In this document: one piece after another, positions 52,677-62,342 of the stretch
How positions within the stretch are numbered: the stretch's first letter is position 1
Layout of the letters: each line of letters begins with the position of its first letter
Source of the DNA: Farysia itapuensis
Taxonomy: Eukaryota; Basidiomycota; Ustilaginomycetes; Ustilaginales; Ustilaginaceae
DNA length: 64,000 nt
Direction: 5' to 3'
Assembly: GCA_023212645.1 (NCBI GenBank)
Contig: JALBYC010000011.1
Location: forward strand, 186,001-250,000
Program-made: the position numbers and the translations under genes
The notes under the pieces: generated by a model
Told to the model about the DNA's origin: nothing
The model's database searches: none
What the model saw: the letters and a program-made list of their open reading frames with translations, nothing else

Positions 52677-53912
52677 TTAGGAATTGGGGTTGGGATTGGG
52701 ATTGTCAAAGAGGATGCCCATGGCACCTTCTACACTTCCTCCACTCATGAGGAGAGCGCGGACGTTGGCCTGGCCGTCGTAGAAGCCCATGGCTTGCATT
52801 TGCTCGAGCTGCGTTGCGAATCGTTCTTCCGGCGGACGAGTATCTCGAGGTGCACCACCGGCGCCAGCTCCGAACATGCCGCCAGCTCCGCCTGCTCCAC
52901 CCATCAATTGCTGTAAGAAAGCAGGGTCGCCAAACGGATTTGCCGCGGCATTACCGCCAGCTCCGCCAGTCGATGGGTTGGCATTGCCGCCCATGCCGCC
53001 GAAGAGAGAGCCGAGCATGCCCAAGTTTGCCATTGGATTCGCTTGCGCGCCACCTGCTCCAGTCGGTGCCGGGTTGTTCGAGTCCGCTGATGGTGTTCCG
53101 AATGCGCCTGCTGGTGGCCATTGTCCCGCAGTGTTGCCTCCGGCTGCGCCTCCGCCACCCATACCGCCAAATCCTTCCATACCGCCCATGCCAGCACCGC
53201 CCATCATGGACTGCATTTGAGCCATTCTCTGCATCGTCTCTGGGTTGGTGATCATGTCGCGGAACTGCTCTGAGCGCATCATCTCGCGCATCTGGGGAGC
53301 CATTGCCTGCATTTGCGGATTGAGTGCAATCATCTGGTCGACAAACTCAGGGCGCGACATCATATCGCGCATCTGTCGCTGAACCTCTGGATTTTGCATG
53401 AGGCCGAGCATCATGTTTGGATCGCGTGGATTGAGGCCCATGCCGCCAAACGCGCCACCACTTTCGTTGAGCAATCGTGCCATGTGCGGGCCGGCATAGT
53501 CGGCACGGTTCAGCGCCGACAGTGGATTGTTGGTAAACGTCTGGCCGGCGGAAAAGTTGGATGGCACTCCTTGTGCCTGAGACGAAGCTGCTGAGGCTCC
53601 GCCACTCGTTGCGTTGGTGGACGGAGCTGTGCCGGCTGTCGAGGGGTTGCCAGTCGTTGGTGCAGAGCGAGCCGCTGATTTGACCATGTGGATCGTGTTA
53701 CCATCCTTGATCTTGTACGTGGACAATAGCTCTTCGTCCTTGAGAACCTTGCCTGCGTAGATAAGACGTTGTGTATCGGCAGGAATGTCTGGTTTTTGCT
53801 GTGCAATTGCTTCCTTGAGCTGCAGAACCGTCTGGTCTGATGTAATGTCAAGACTCAGCTTGAGCTCCGAAGGGCCCTTGATGTTGACCTTGAGCGAGCT
53901 TGACTCCGCCAT
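52677..53912 (-). CDS. DSK2: Ubiquilin Dsk2
   Basis: 411 residues from the ATG at 53912; the frame upstream uses a GTG and is not credible. An N-terminal ubiquitin-like domain (about 5-77, KVNIKGPSELKLSLD to GNTIHMVKS) is followed by an Ala/Ser linker and STI1-type Met/Gln/Pro-rich repeats (PEVQRQMRDMMSRPEFVDQM). A Gly/Asn/Ala-rich region leads to a C-terminal UBA domain (RFATQLEQMQAMGFYD to AMGILFDNPN). Dsk2 shuttles polyubiquitinated proteins to the proteasome and aids spindle pole duplication in yeast. Confidence 0.93.
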   Translation of the reverse strand: MAESSSLKVNIKGPSELKLSLDITSDQTVLQLKEAIAQQKPDIPADTQRLIYAGKVLKDEELLSTYKIKDGNTIHMVKSAARSAPTTGNPSTAGTAPSTNATSGGASAASSQAQGVPSNFSAGQTFTNNPLSALNRADYAGPHMARLLNESGGAFGGMGLNPRDPNMMLGLMQNPEVQRQMRDMMSRPEFVDQMIALNPQMQAMAPQMREMMRSEQFRDMITNPETMQRMAQMQSMMGGAGMGGMEGFGGMGGGGAAGGNTAGQWPPAGAFGTPSADSNNPAPTGAGGAQANPMANLGMLGSLFGGMGGNANPSTGGAGGNAAANPFGDPAFLQQLMGGAGGAGGMFGAGAGGAPRDTRPPEERFATQLEQMQAMGFYDGQANVRALLMSGGSVEGAMGILFDNPNPNPNS

Positions 53913-54385
53913 GATGTCGTTTGAAGGGTGGTGGCTGACGTCAAACGTCGATGCCCTTACATGCTCAGTCCTTGTCGACGTGCTCAAGTGGAGCTGCACC
54001 TTTTGGTTTTCTCGTACGGCAGAGGTTTGAACCACGTGGCGTCTCGATATGAGATTCCCAGTCGACTCACACTTTCGCTTCCCTTGAGCTCTCGCACAAG
54101 CATAGTCACACTGTTGTTTTCATGTTGAATGCAATTATTGGGATATCATGTTGAATGGGGCTACAGAATACAAGCAGTCTACCACCCAGCGACCTAGCCA
54201 GGATGCGATGGGTGGGAGAAGACATTACTTTTGGGGAAGGTTGCAAAGACGGAATCACGACGGAACGACAGGAAAGACACATCAAGGGGAAAAAGGTTGA
54301 AGAAATGAGCGCCAAATGGCCTCAGTACGTCAAGATCAGAGCAGTTGATGCCAGATCAGCGTAGATAGAAGAAGCAAAAGAGGGC
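53913..54385. other. Intergenic region, DSK2 promoter and MET6 3' flank
   Basis: 473 bp between two minus-strand genes. The frame 54155-54364 has no recognisable content. I see no repeat or RNA gene. Confidence 0.35.
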
Positions 54386-56757
54386 TTAGAGCGACTTTCG
54401 GCACTCCTCGGCAGCAGCGACCAGGTTCTTGAGCTGGGCGGTGCACTCCTCCCAGGTTCGGGTCTTGAGACCACAGTCAGGGTTGACCCAGATCTGGTCC
54501 TTGGGCAGAACCTCGGCCATAGCCTTGATTCGGCCGACCATCTCAGCGGTGCTGGGCACTCGGGGGGAGTGAATGTCAAACACACCAGGGCCAATGTGCG
54601 AGGGGTAGCCGACCTTCTTGAAGGCACCGAGAAGGTGCTCACCGGACTTGGAGTGCTCGATCGAGATCATGTCGGCATCAAGCTCAATGATGGACTTCAT
54701 GATGAGCGAGAAGTCGGAGTAGCAGAAGTGCGAGGCGATGTTCATGGCATCAGAGCAACCCGAGGTAGACAGTCGGAACGAGTCGACGGCCCATCGGAGG
54801 TAGCCGGCCCAGTCCTTCTGTCGGAGAGGAAGACCCTCACGGATAGCAGGCTCATCGACCTGAACAGCGCGAACACCCGCCTTCTCAAGGTCGATGACCT
54901 CGTCGCGGAGAGCAAGAGCAATCTGCTTGGACTGCACCTCCTTGCTGATGTCAGCTCGGGGGAAGGACCAGTTGAGGATGGTGACGGGTCCGGTAAGCAT
55001 GCCCTTCATGGGCTTCTCGGTCAAGCTCTGGGCGAACGAGGACCATCGGACAGTCATGGGAGCGGGTCGGCTGACGTCAGAGACGACAATCGGCGGTCGG
55101 ACGTATCGCGAACCGAAGGACTGGACCCAAGCGTTCTGGGTGAAGACAAAGCCGTCCAAAAGCTCACCGAAGTATTGTACCATGTCGTTTCGCTCGGGTT
55201 CACCGTGGACGAGTACGTCGAGGTTGAGAGCCTCCTGCTTCTCGACCACCATCTTGATTTCGTCCTCGAGGAACTTCTCGTACTCCTCCTGAGAGATCTC
55301 GTTCTTGTTGAATCGAGCACGGTATTGTCGGATCTCCTTGGTTTGAGGGAAAGAGCCGATGGTGGTGGTGGGCAAGAGGGGGAGCTTGAGGTGCTCCTTC
55401 TGCACTTCCTTTCGGGTGCTGAAGGGAGACTTTCGGGCTAGGTCCTCGGGCTTGATGCCAGCGACACGGTCTCGGACGGCGGAGTCAGAGTTCTTCTCAA
55501 AGTCTCGTCGAGCCTTGATGCTCTTCTCGTTGGCGGCGAGTCGGTCGGCGGCCGATTCGGGGTCGCGGAGGGCAGCAGCAAGAGTGGCAACTTCGGCACA
55601 CTTCTCGTTGGCAAAGGAGAACCAGTCTAGAACCGATGCCTCGAGCTTCTTCTCGTTGGCGACAGTGATGGGAGTGTGGAGGAGCGAAGAGGACGAAGCG
55701 ATCTGAACTCGGGAAGCATCGCCACCGAGGGTCTGGACAGCCTTCTGGGCAACCTTGAGGGCAGCGCTCAGGTCAGTCTTCCAGATGTTTCGTCCAGAAA
55801 CGAGACCGAGGGAGACAACAGTCTTGGTGTTGGCGAAAGCGGAGAGCACATCTTCGAGCTGCTCAGGAGCTCGGTCCAGGTCAATGTGGAGACCGGCAAT
55901 GGGCAATGACTTGACAATCTCAAGATTGGACTCGAGCTTGTTGAAGTAGGTGGCAATCATGATCTTGACAGATGGGGCAGCCTTGGCGATGGTCTCGTAG
56001 GCGGCCTTGAACTGAGAAGCGTACTGTTGAGCGCGGTCGAGAACGAGGACGGGCTCGTCGATCTGAACCCACTCGGCACCAGCCTCGGCAAGCTTGGCGA
56101 GCATCTCACCGTAGACGGGAGCGAGCTTGTCAAGGAGAGAGACGGGGTCAAGTTCTGCGTTCTTGGCATCCTTTCCGGGCTTGCCAAGGGCAAGAAGTGT
56201 GACGGGTCCGACGAGGACTGGGCGGGCGTTGTAGCCAGCCTTCTTGGCCTCAACAAAGTCATCGACGGGCTTGGTGTTGTTGATCTTGAACTCGGTGGAC
56301 TCGCTCAGCTCGGGGACGAGGTAGTGGTAGTTGGAGTCGAACCACTTTTGCATCTCAGTAGCGGGAAGATCGACACCGTTCTTCTGGTGGCCACGGGCCA
56401 TGGCAAAGTAGGTGTCGAGAGCATCGAGACCGGATGTTGCGTAGTTGGTGGGGATCAAATTGAAGGTGTTGGAAGCATCGAGCACGTGGTCGTAGAGCGA
56501 GAAGGTACCAGTGGGGACAGTGTCGACGCCGGCCTCCTTGATGCGCTGGTAGGTCAACAGACGCTGCTCCTTAGCGACCTTGAGGAGCTCCTCTTGGGAG
56601 ATCTTGGCACCCCAGTAGGCCTCGAGGGCCTTCTTGACCTCACGCTGGGGACCGATTCGGGGGTAACCGAGAACAGCAGAAGTACTGACAAAGCGCAAAG
56701 AAGAAAGTCAGTAACCCGCTGACCATCAGGGAGCAAGAGCAGTACTACTTACGCCAT
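54386..56757 (-). CDS. MET6: Cobalamin-independent methionine synthase
   Basis: Two exons on the minus strand: a five-nucleotide coding exon ATGGC (56757-56753), a 68-nt intron, and 56684-54386. The joined start reads MATSAVLGYPRIG, matching the family, and gives 767 residues, the same as yeast Met6. Without the intron, translation would begin MRFVSTSAVLGYPRIG from an ATG inside the intron. The zinc/homocysteine site is visible as ASHFCYSDF and NPDCGLKTR, and the substrate-binding PLLPTTTIGSFPQT is present. The enzyme transfers a methyl group from 5-methyltetrahydropteroyltriglutamate to homocysteine in the cytosol. Strong codon bias indicates high expression. Confidence 0.95.
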
Positions 56758-57202
56758 TTTGGGAAAGTATACAAGGGAAAGACGGGAGGGGAACAAGGCT
56801 TGATTGGACTCTCTGGCAAGGAGATGGAATCAAGAGAGGGTGGATGAGGGAAAGGAAGGATGAGAAGAAGTGGAACGAAGCGACAAGGGAAAAGGCGTGA
56901 TCTGCACCTGGGTGCTCCAGTGCCCTTGAGAGCAACTGCGCAGAGGCCACGCTAGAAGAACTGCGAACAAAGCCGTGAACGCCTGGCCCCTCTTTTGCGT
57001 GCGGTCAAGCCAGCCAGCCAGCCAGCCGAAAATTTTCTTCCAAATCCTTTTTTCACTTTCCGCTCAGAAGAAACGTGCGACATCCAAAATCTACACCACC
57101 ACCACGTTGAAAACCAACTCACGCCTGAAAAAAAAATCGATTAGCGTGTTAAATTGACATTGGCCTCATCGAAGAGTTTAAGAGTACGAAGAGTACGAAG
57201 GG
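56758..57202. promoter_or_regulatory. MET6 promoter region
   Basis: 445 bp between the MET6 start and the stop of the next minus-strand gene. It contains (AGCC)5 at 57008-57027 and a pyrimidine-rich leader. I looked for CACGTG, the Cbf1/Met4-type site, and did not find it. Confidence 0.4.
57008..57027. repeat. (AGCC)5 tetranucleotide repeat
   Basis: Five perfect AGCC units upstream of MET6. Seen directly. Confidence 0.8.
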
Positions 57203-58711
57203 TTAAGAGATGGCAGATGGGTCAAGGTATAAAGAGAGATGCACGCGGGTGACTCTTTCGACTGCTGCTCTGTCCAGCTTGACGATGCTGGCTGTATTGC
57301 GGAAAGTGCACCACACGCCTGAGCAGGTCTGATTGTAGCACGCTACATAGTCTGCGTGCGTTTTGGAAAGCTGGTACTCTTGTACAAGTATGCTGTGGAC
57401 TGCCTTTTTGATGGCTCCTCTATTTGATCGTTCTATGTCGCCACCTTTAGTGATGGGCTCGGGTGTGACAGATTCTGTCTTGCATGGCGTCGACATGCTC
57501 TCCGTTTTGATAAAGACTGAATTGGGCGTGATTGGCCTAGTTTCCTCGGGGCTGCCTGCGACTTTCTGGTCCGACAAGCGTTGTCGCTTTCCTCGGTTTG
57601 CTGTACTCGCTTTAACGTCGTGGCCGAACACGTCGTCGATCTGCGGCTCAATCTTGACGACAGAGCTTTCATAGCGCGACTCTGGTCGAACAGGTTCTGC
57701 ATCAGTCGACTTACGCTTAGATCGTGCTTGTAATAAGGCGGTAATGGAGCCTCTTGGCAAAGGATCGTCAGGACGAGGTGCTTTGAGCGGTGCAGCCATG
57801 GGTCCAAACTGTGACATGCGTATGCCAGCTTGACTGAAGACATCATGAAGGCTTTGAGAGCCGATGCTGTCCTGACGATGGAAGCTGCGTGATCGATCAA
57901 GACCTCTACTGACAGCGAGCGTAGCCCTCTTGGGCGAAATCGTAACCTTGCGGCCGACGACAAGGCGCAACGAGGGCTGACCAGAACCAGTATTGACCGA
58001 TTGGGCGAAGATGACAAGCTCTGAGCGCGGTCCAACAGCAGCAGTGGCGCTAAATGGATCTTCTGCAACTTGACCTGACGCACCCAGAGAGATCGTCAAT
58101 ATCTTTGCTGACCGCTGTTCGCCAGCATCAGCCACCAGCGTCGGATTGGAGCAGAACAGACGCTGGAAAAGCGCCTTAGTGGAATGCTCTTTGGCATCGA
58201 GATAGACACGCACTTGTCCTGACGAGACATAGTGCGTTTGACGTTCGCTCACGGTGTTTTGAGATCCTGCTTGAGTGGAGAAACTTTGCTGAAAGCTCTG
58301 CGTCTTCGTTAGTGACCGTGTTGTCGAGCCAAGTGAGCTACACTCAGTCACTGCAGACGAGATGCATAGTGGCTTGTTGCGCATCATCTCCAGTGCTAGA
58401 CACAAACCTGCCTCGGCTTCTTCCTGACCCACACGGGCTGGATGTTCAACATGATCGCTGGCGACTGCATTTCGAGTCGGACTTGACGTGTTGGTGAACG
58501 GGTTGGTGTAAGAGACAATTGCTATGCCCGGTACATGTGTCCCATCTTGCAGAACCAAATCGTTGCGCCAGAGCAAACGTGGCTTGCACCCGCCTCGCTG
58601 AGGTGACTGAGTGGATGCTGCACTAGCTGGCTTTGTTGTCTTCCGTGGTGGTGACTTGTCTACGCCACAGTGCGGCCTTATGGGCGGCAGGGAGACCACT
58701 TGTGATTCCAT
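57203..58711 (-). CDS. Probable Sld7-type replication initiation protein
   Basis: 502 residues, single exon, ATG at 58711. Most of the protein is poorly conserved, with a Ser/Lys-rich middle. The last about 65 residues (from about 437: NRGAIKKAVHSILVQEYQL, then ACYNQTCSGVWCTFRN, VERVTRVHLSLYL) fit the pattern I know for the Sld7 C-terminal domain of fungi: an N-terminal Asn/Lys helix, a central G-V-x-x-x-x-R, and a terminal H-x-x-x-Y-L. An N-terminal region with LLWRNDLVLQDG may correspond to the Sld7 N-terminal domain. Sld7 binds Sld3 and helps Cdc45 recruitment at origins. I rate this as likely but not certain; a profile search should settle it. Confidence 0.6.
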   Translation of the reverse strand: MESQVVSLPPIRPHCGVDKSPPRKTTKPASAASTQSPQRGGCKPRLLWRNDLVLQDGTHVPGIAIVSYTNPFTNTSSPTRNAVASDHVEHPARVGQEEAEAGLCLALEMMRNKPLCISSAVTECSSLGSTTRSLTKTQSFQQSFSTQAGSQNTVSERQTHYVSSGQVRVYLDAKEHSTKALFQRLFCSNPTLVADAGEQRSAKILTISLGASGQVAEDPFSATAAVGPRSELVIFAQSVNTGSGQPSLRLVVGRKVTISPKRATLAVSRGLDRSRSFHRQDSIGSQSLHDVFSQAGIRMSQFGPMAAPLKAPRPDDPLPRGSITALLQARSKRKSTDAEPVRPESRYESSVVKIEPQIDDVFGHDVKASTANRGKRQRLSDQKVAGSPEETRPITPNSVFIKTESMSTPCKTESVTPEPITKGGDIERSNRGAIKKAVHSILVQEYQLSKTHADYVACYNQTCSGVWCTFRNTASIVKLDRAAVERVTRVHLSLYLDPSAIS

Positions 58712-58920
58712 TGGAGCAAATTCAGCGTCATGTCGCCGGTGCGTGTGGCATCATTGTCAGGTGAAAGGTAAAGCAACACAGAAGGAAGTCGCGTAGGGAC
58801 AAGTACACAAGTCGCGTTTTCGCGTTCGGTCAAATATTTCTGAAATCCTGCCGATCCAGGAACACCTCCACATACAGATACAGATGCAGCGAGTGCACAC
58901 CCTTCATCAAGCAAGTGACC

Positions 58921-61458
58921 ATGTTCAACAGGAAGGCCGCCAGTCAGCCTCCGGCTTCACTAGACTTGACGGCACTCAAGTCATACTCACCCCAGTGGTC
59001 TCCGAATTTGCGGCTGGCAACGTGCATTGCCATTCAGTATGCAGTCGAGAGGCACGTAGAGCGGATATCGGCCCTCGTACCAAGTACCGTCTCGTCATCA
59101 ACAGACCAAAACTCTGCGCAACGATTGTCGCAAGCATGGAGGGACTATGGTGAAAAGTTCCTCACTGCGACATGTCAACATCTCGGAGTTCAGCAAGAAG
59201 CACTCCCTCCAGGGCCCATCGGCCTGGAAGACGTGCTGAACGCAGCTCAAGGGCGGGTAGAGCAGGATCGCACCGAGCCAATTCCTTCCCAGTATGAGCC
59301 CAAATACGAATCGGGATCCGACCACATGCGTCGTTTTCCTGATCTCGATCTCCCCATCCGAGGAGTTGACGATGTCAAACCACAACCACTTGGACATTCA
59401 AGCACATCAGATGCGCGAAAGATGGAGATGAGGGATGCCTTTGCCGATCTTGATCTCCAACCTGACCCACAAAGCGGCAATTCTGACGATCTAGAAAAAT
59501 TTGCATACGACGAAGACGCCAAAGAGCTTCCAGAGTTCTTCCACGAAGTGGCCACGCTACAGTCGACCAAAGAAGAACAAGATCGATTGCAACGGGCCAA
59601 CAGTGCTACCAAAGACACGACTGCGGCTGTCCCCATACCCAAACGCATACACGGCGTAGTCGAGTCTTCAGGCCAGGAAATTGAGCTGTCTCACGAGCTA
59701 CTGCTTATCGCACTTGGTCTCGGGCAGTTCCGTGCTCAAGACGGGAGCACTACACTATTCGAGCAAGATTTTTTGTTTGGAAAGCCCGACCTCCAGCTTC
59801 AGAAAGAAGCCAGCACCGAAGCTGAACCTTCGCCACCAGAGGAAACCTCAAAGCAGCCTACAGCTTCCGAGAGCACAAGTATCAGTACTGTGAGCGATGC
59901 CGGAAAATTTATTTCGGGCGCGTCGATGAATGCTTTCAGCTCCCTCAAGACTGGCACAATCTCCGGCTGGGGCAAACTTGCTTCCGCCAGCAAAGAGCTC
60001 GTGGGTTCAGAGCCTGCACCTGCTGATCAAGCAGCTGCGGGCACAAACGCAGTCAAGCCGGTCAAACCTAACGAAATTTGCCACTACGATGCACGTGCAC
60101 GATCTCTGATTTTTGTCGCAATCACGGCCATGGGAATCCAGGGCTCCCAGATCTGGCTGGCCGAGAAGCTCATGGCTCAAACTATTTATTTCATCATGCA
60201 CGAAGGGAACAAAGCCTCTGCGTCCAAAGACGGTAAAGGCCTCATTGAGCGGCTGCCAACCGGAGCTTCACTCGACACGCGGACAGGCGATCTTACTCAG
60301 GCGTCGCAACGATCCGAGTACATGAATCAGCACAGCGGCTCTGTCGTCCAGCGAGAGCGCGAAAAGGTGTCGTGGGGCAAATGGGCTGCCATGGGCGGTG
60401 GTTTCATCGCCGGAGGACTGGTCATTGGCCTCACTGGCGGATTAGCGGCGCCACTTATTGCACCTGCGCTTGTCGGTCTGACGGGAGCCTCATTCCTGGC
60501 TACTTCCGGCGGCATCATAATGCTTGGTACGCTGTTCGGACTGGGCGGCGGTGGTTTAGCTGGATACAAAGTCGAACGTCGACTTCGCGGTGTCTCGTCC
60601 TTCTCGTTTGCCGAGCTCCAGACGGAGGCGAGAAAGGCAGGGATTGGCATCCCAAGCTTGCACGCCACAATCTGCTGCAGTGGCTTGCTGCTCGAAGAAG
60701 AACAGCAGCTTGCTCCCTGGAAATACATCTTTGAACACACAACCGATGGCCGCGATGCTTTCGCAATCGAGTGCGAGGCCGATATGATGAAGCAGGCTGG
60801 TGTTGGACTGCGCTCCTACATGCTCGACAATCTCATTCGCACCGGGGGAACCAAAGCCGCTGAGCAGGTGGTCAAAAAGACAGCGTTGGCAGGCATTGCT
60901 GCTATCACGCTGCCTCTATCTGTGTTCAATGCAGCATCAGCGACGCTAGATGGAGTCTTTGTGCGGGCCAAGACGAAATCACACAAGGCTGGACTAATCT
61001 TGGCCGAGACGCTGCGCAACGAAGTACAAGGTCATAGACCGGTTGTGCTGATTGGCACGTCTCTCGGTGCAGCGACGATCCTGACAGCCCTCACTGAACT
61101 CGCTAAAGACCCGGAAAACACATCGCATCTAGTAGACTCGGTGATCCTCATCTCGGCGCCGATCACGCCGTCGCCTTCGACTCTGAAAATGGCACGCAGT
61201 GTGGTACAGCGTCGCTTTATTAACGCTTTCTCATCCAAGGACATGGTCTGTGGCATTGCCGCCTGGCTTGGGTCCGGGATTTCGGTCGAGGAACTCAAAG
61301 CGGGCAAGCTGCCACGAGTCGTTGGCAGTCGTGCAATCGACGGCGTACCCGGCCTGGAAAACATCAACATCTCTGACATCATTACCAGTCACTTCCAGGT
61401 CAATGACTCGGATAAGCTTGCCCGAATCTTGGAGAGGTGTGGCGCTCTCACTGACTAG
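58921..61458 (+). CDS. DUF726 / TMCO4-like membrane hydrolase-fold protein
   Basis: 845 residues from the ATG at 58921 (upstream codon GTG). The N-terminal 400 residues are largely helical or disordered. Around 480-555 are Gly/Ala-rich hydrophobic segments (GGGFIAGGLVIGLTGGLAAP and GIIMLGTLFGLGGGGLAGYK), a hallmark of DUF726. An alpha/beta hydrolase-like C-terminal domain contains GTSLGAAT (Ser714) and a conserved ending with VVGSRAIDGVPGLENINISDIITSH. Relatives include human TMCO4 and fungal membrane proteins of unknown activity. A lipase-like role is suggested only by the GxSxG motif. It shares a 210-bp promoter with the Sld7 candidate. Confidence 0.85.
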   Translation: MFNRKAASQPPASLDLTALKSYSPQWSPNLRLATCIAIQYAVERHVERISALVPSTVSSSTDQNSAQRLSQAWRDYGEKFLTATCQHLGVQQEALPPGPIGLEDVLNAAQGRVEQDRTEPIPSQYEPKYESGSDHMRRFPDLDLPIRGVDDVKPQPLGHSSTSDARKMEMRDAFADLDLQPDPQSGNSDDLEKFAYDEDAKELPEFFHEVATLQSTKEEQDRLQRANSATKDTTAAVPIPKRIHGVVESSGQEIELSHELLLIALGLGQFRAQDGSTTLFEQDFLFGKPDLQLQKEASTEAEPSPPEETSKQPTASESTSISTVSDAGKFISGASMNAFSSLKTGTISGWGKLASASKELVGSEPAPADQAAAGTNAVKPVKPNEICHYDARARSLIFVAITAMGIQGSQIWLAEKLMAQTIYFIMHEGNKASASKDGKGLIERLPTGASLDTRTGDLTQASQRSEYMNQHSGSVVQREREKVSWGKWAAMGGGFIAGGLVIGLTGGLAAPLIAPALVGLTGASFLATSGGIIMLGTLFGLGGGGLAGYKVERRLRGVSSFSFAELQTEARKAGIGIPSLHATICCSGLLLEEEQQLAPWKYIFEHTTDGRDAFAIECEADMMKQAGVGLRSYMLDNLIRTGGTKAAEQVVKKTALAGIAAITLPLSVFNAASATLDGVFVRAKTKSHKAGLILAETLRNEVQGHRPVVLIGTSLGAATILTALTELAKDPENTSHLVDSVILISAPITPSPSTLKMARSVVQRRFINAFSSKDMVCGIAAWLGSGISVEELKAGKLPRVVGSRAIDGVPGLENINISDIITSHFQVNDSDKLARILERCGALTD

Positions 61459-61530
61459 CTGTAGCTCCTGGACGCCTTAGACCCATTAGCAACGAACAAT
61501 GCATTAAGTACGTTGGATGATTTCGTTGCG

Positions 61531-62097
61531 TTACTTCTCTCCTGGTCTACGGACACCTCTGACTCGAATACGATCAGCCGTCTGTACGCGTGGTCCCCAT
61601 CTGTCATTCGCGAAGAAAAAAGTTCAGTGGTCTTCAACAATGTACACATCAGGAGGTCTATGAAAACATACCCTCGAACCTTCTTCTTTGGCTTGGCATC
61701 TTTGACAAACTTGACTGGGTCGTGGCCTTGTCTAAACTTCTCACGTGCCCAGAGGAAGTAGCGTCGCTCTTTTACTGGCACACCAGCTTTCTTGAGTGCG
61801 ACGGACGAGGTGCGGAAGATATCTGGGAAATTGTCACCCAGCACTGACGTCAGCGGAGCGACGGCAGCCAAGTTCCGCCTTGGACGCGATATCGCCTGCA
61901 GAAATGTTGATGGGTCTTTGACGGTAGCTGTGCGAGGTCAATGGGTTAGTGTGTGACGGCGATCGAGAGACTTTAGGCGAGAACGTACCCGTTGCTTTTG
62001 GCACAGGCATCGCGGCAAGTGCCTTGGTCGACATGCTGCGCGCGATACGCGCTGACGTTGACGCTATTGGGTTCCGCAACAGCATCGTCGTCATCAT
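61531..62097 (-). CDS. Mitochondrial small ribosomal subunit protein mS41 (FYV4/IGR motif)
   Basis: Three exons on the minus strand: 62097-61989, 61927-61672 and 61600-61531, giving 144 residues. Introns are 61 nt (GTACGT...CTAAC...CACAG) and 71 nt (GTATGT...ACAG). A Ser/Arg/Met-rich presequence precedes DPSTFLQAISRPRRNL, which corresponds to the IGR motif (here ISR). Then come LKKAGVPVKERRYFLWAREKFR and, after the second splice, KVRGWGPRVQ and a basic tail ending RRPGEK. This matches mS41/Fyv4 of the mitoribosomal small subunit. If the second intron is retained, the frame stays open to 61455 with an unrelated tail. Confidence 0.87.
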
Positions 62098-62342
62098 CGT
62101 CGTGAGCTTTGTCTGTGGTGCTCTAAGAATATGTAGGTGGACTCTGACGTGCTACCAAAATTTGTCGCTGCGAAGACCAGCGCTAAGGCAGTCACGTGAG
62201 CAAAGGATGCTAGATTGTAATTTGGAATTCTCTAGGCGCGCTAAGCAGCTACGCCAGTAAGCCACTACGAGTGCTACGACTGCTACGAGCTTGCGACAGT
62301 TGTTACAGTACGCTAAATCACGATGCGAGGGGACAGAAGTGC

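Noticed and set aside
54569..56722. Long antisense frames (290 and 231 codons) opposite MET6
   Set aside because: Same cause: biased codons in a highly expressed gene. The encoded sequences are low-complexity Leu/Val/Gly/Asp.
61455..61871. 138-codon frame treated as an independent gene
   Set aside because: Its conserved part is exon 2 of mS41; the remainder is intron 2 read through. The spliced model gives the conserved C-terminus.
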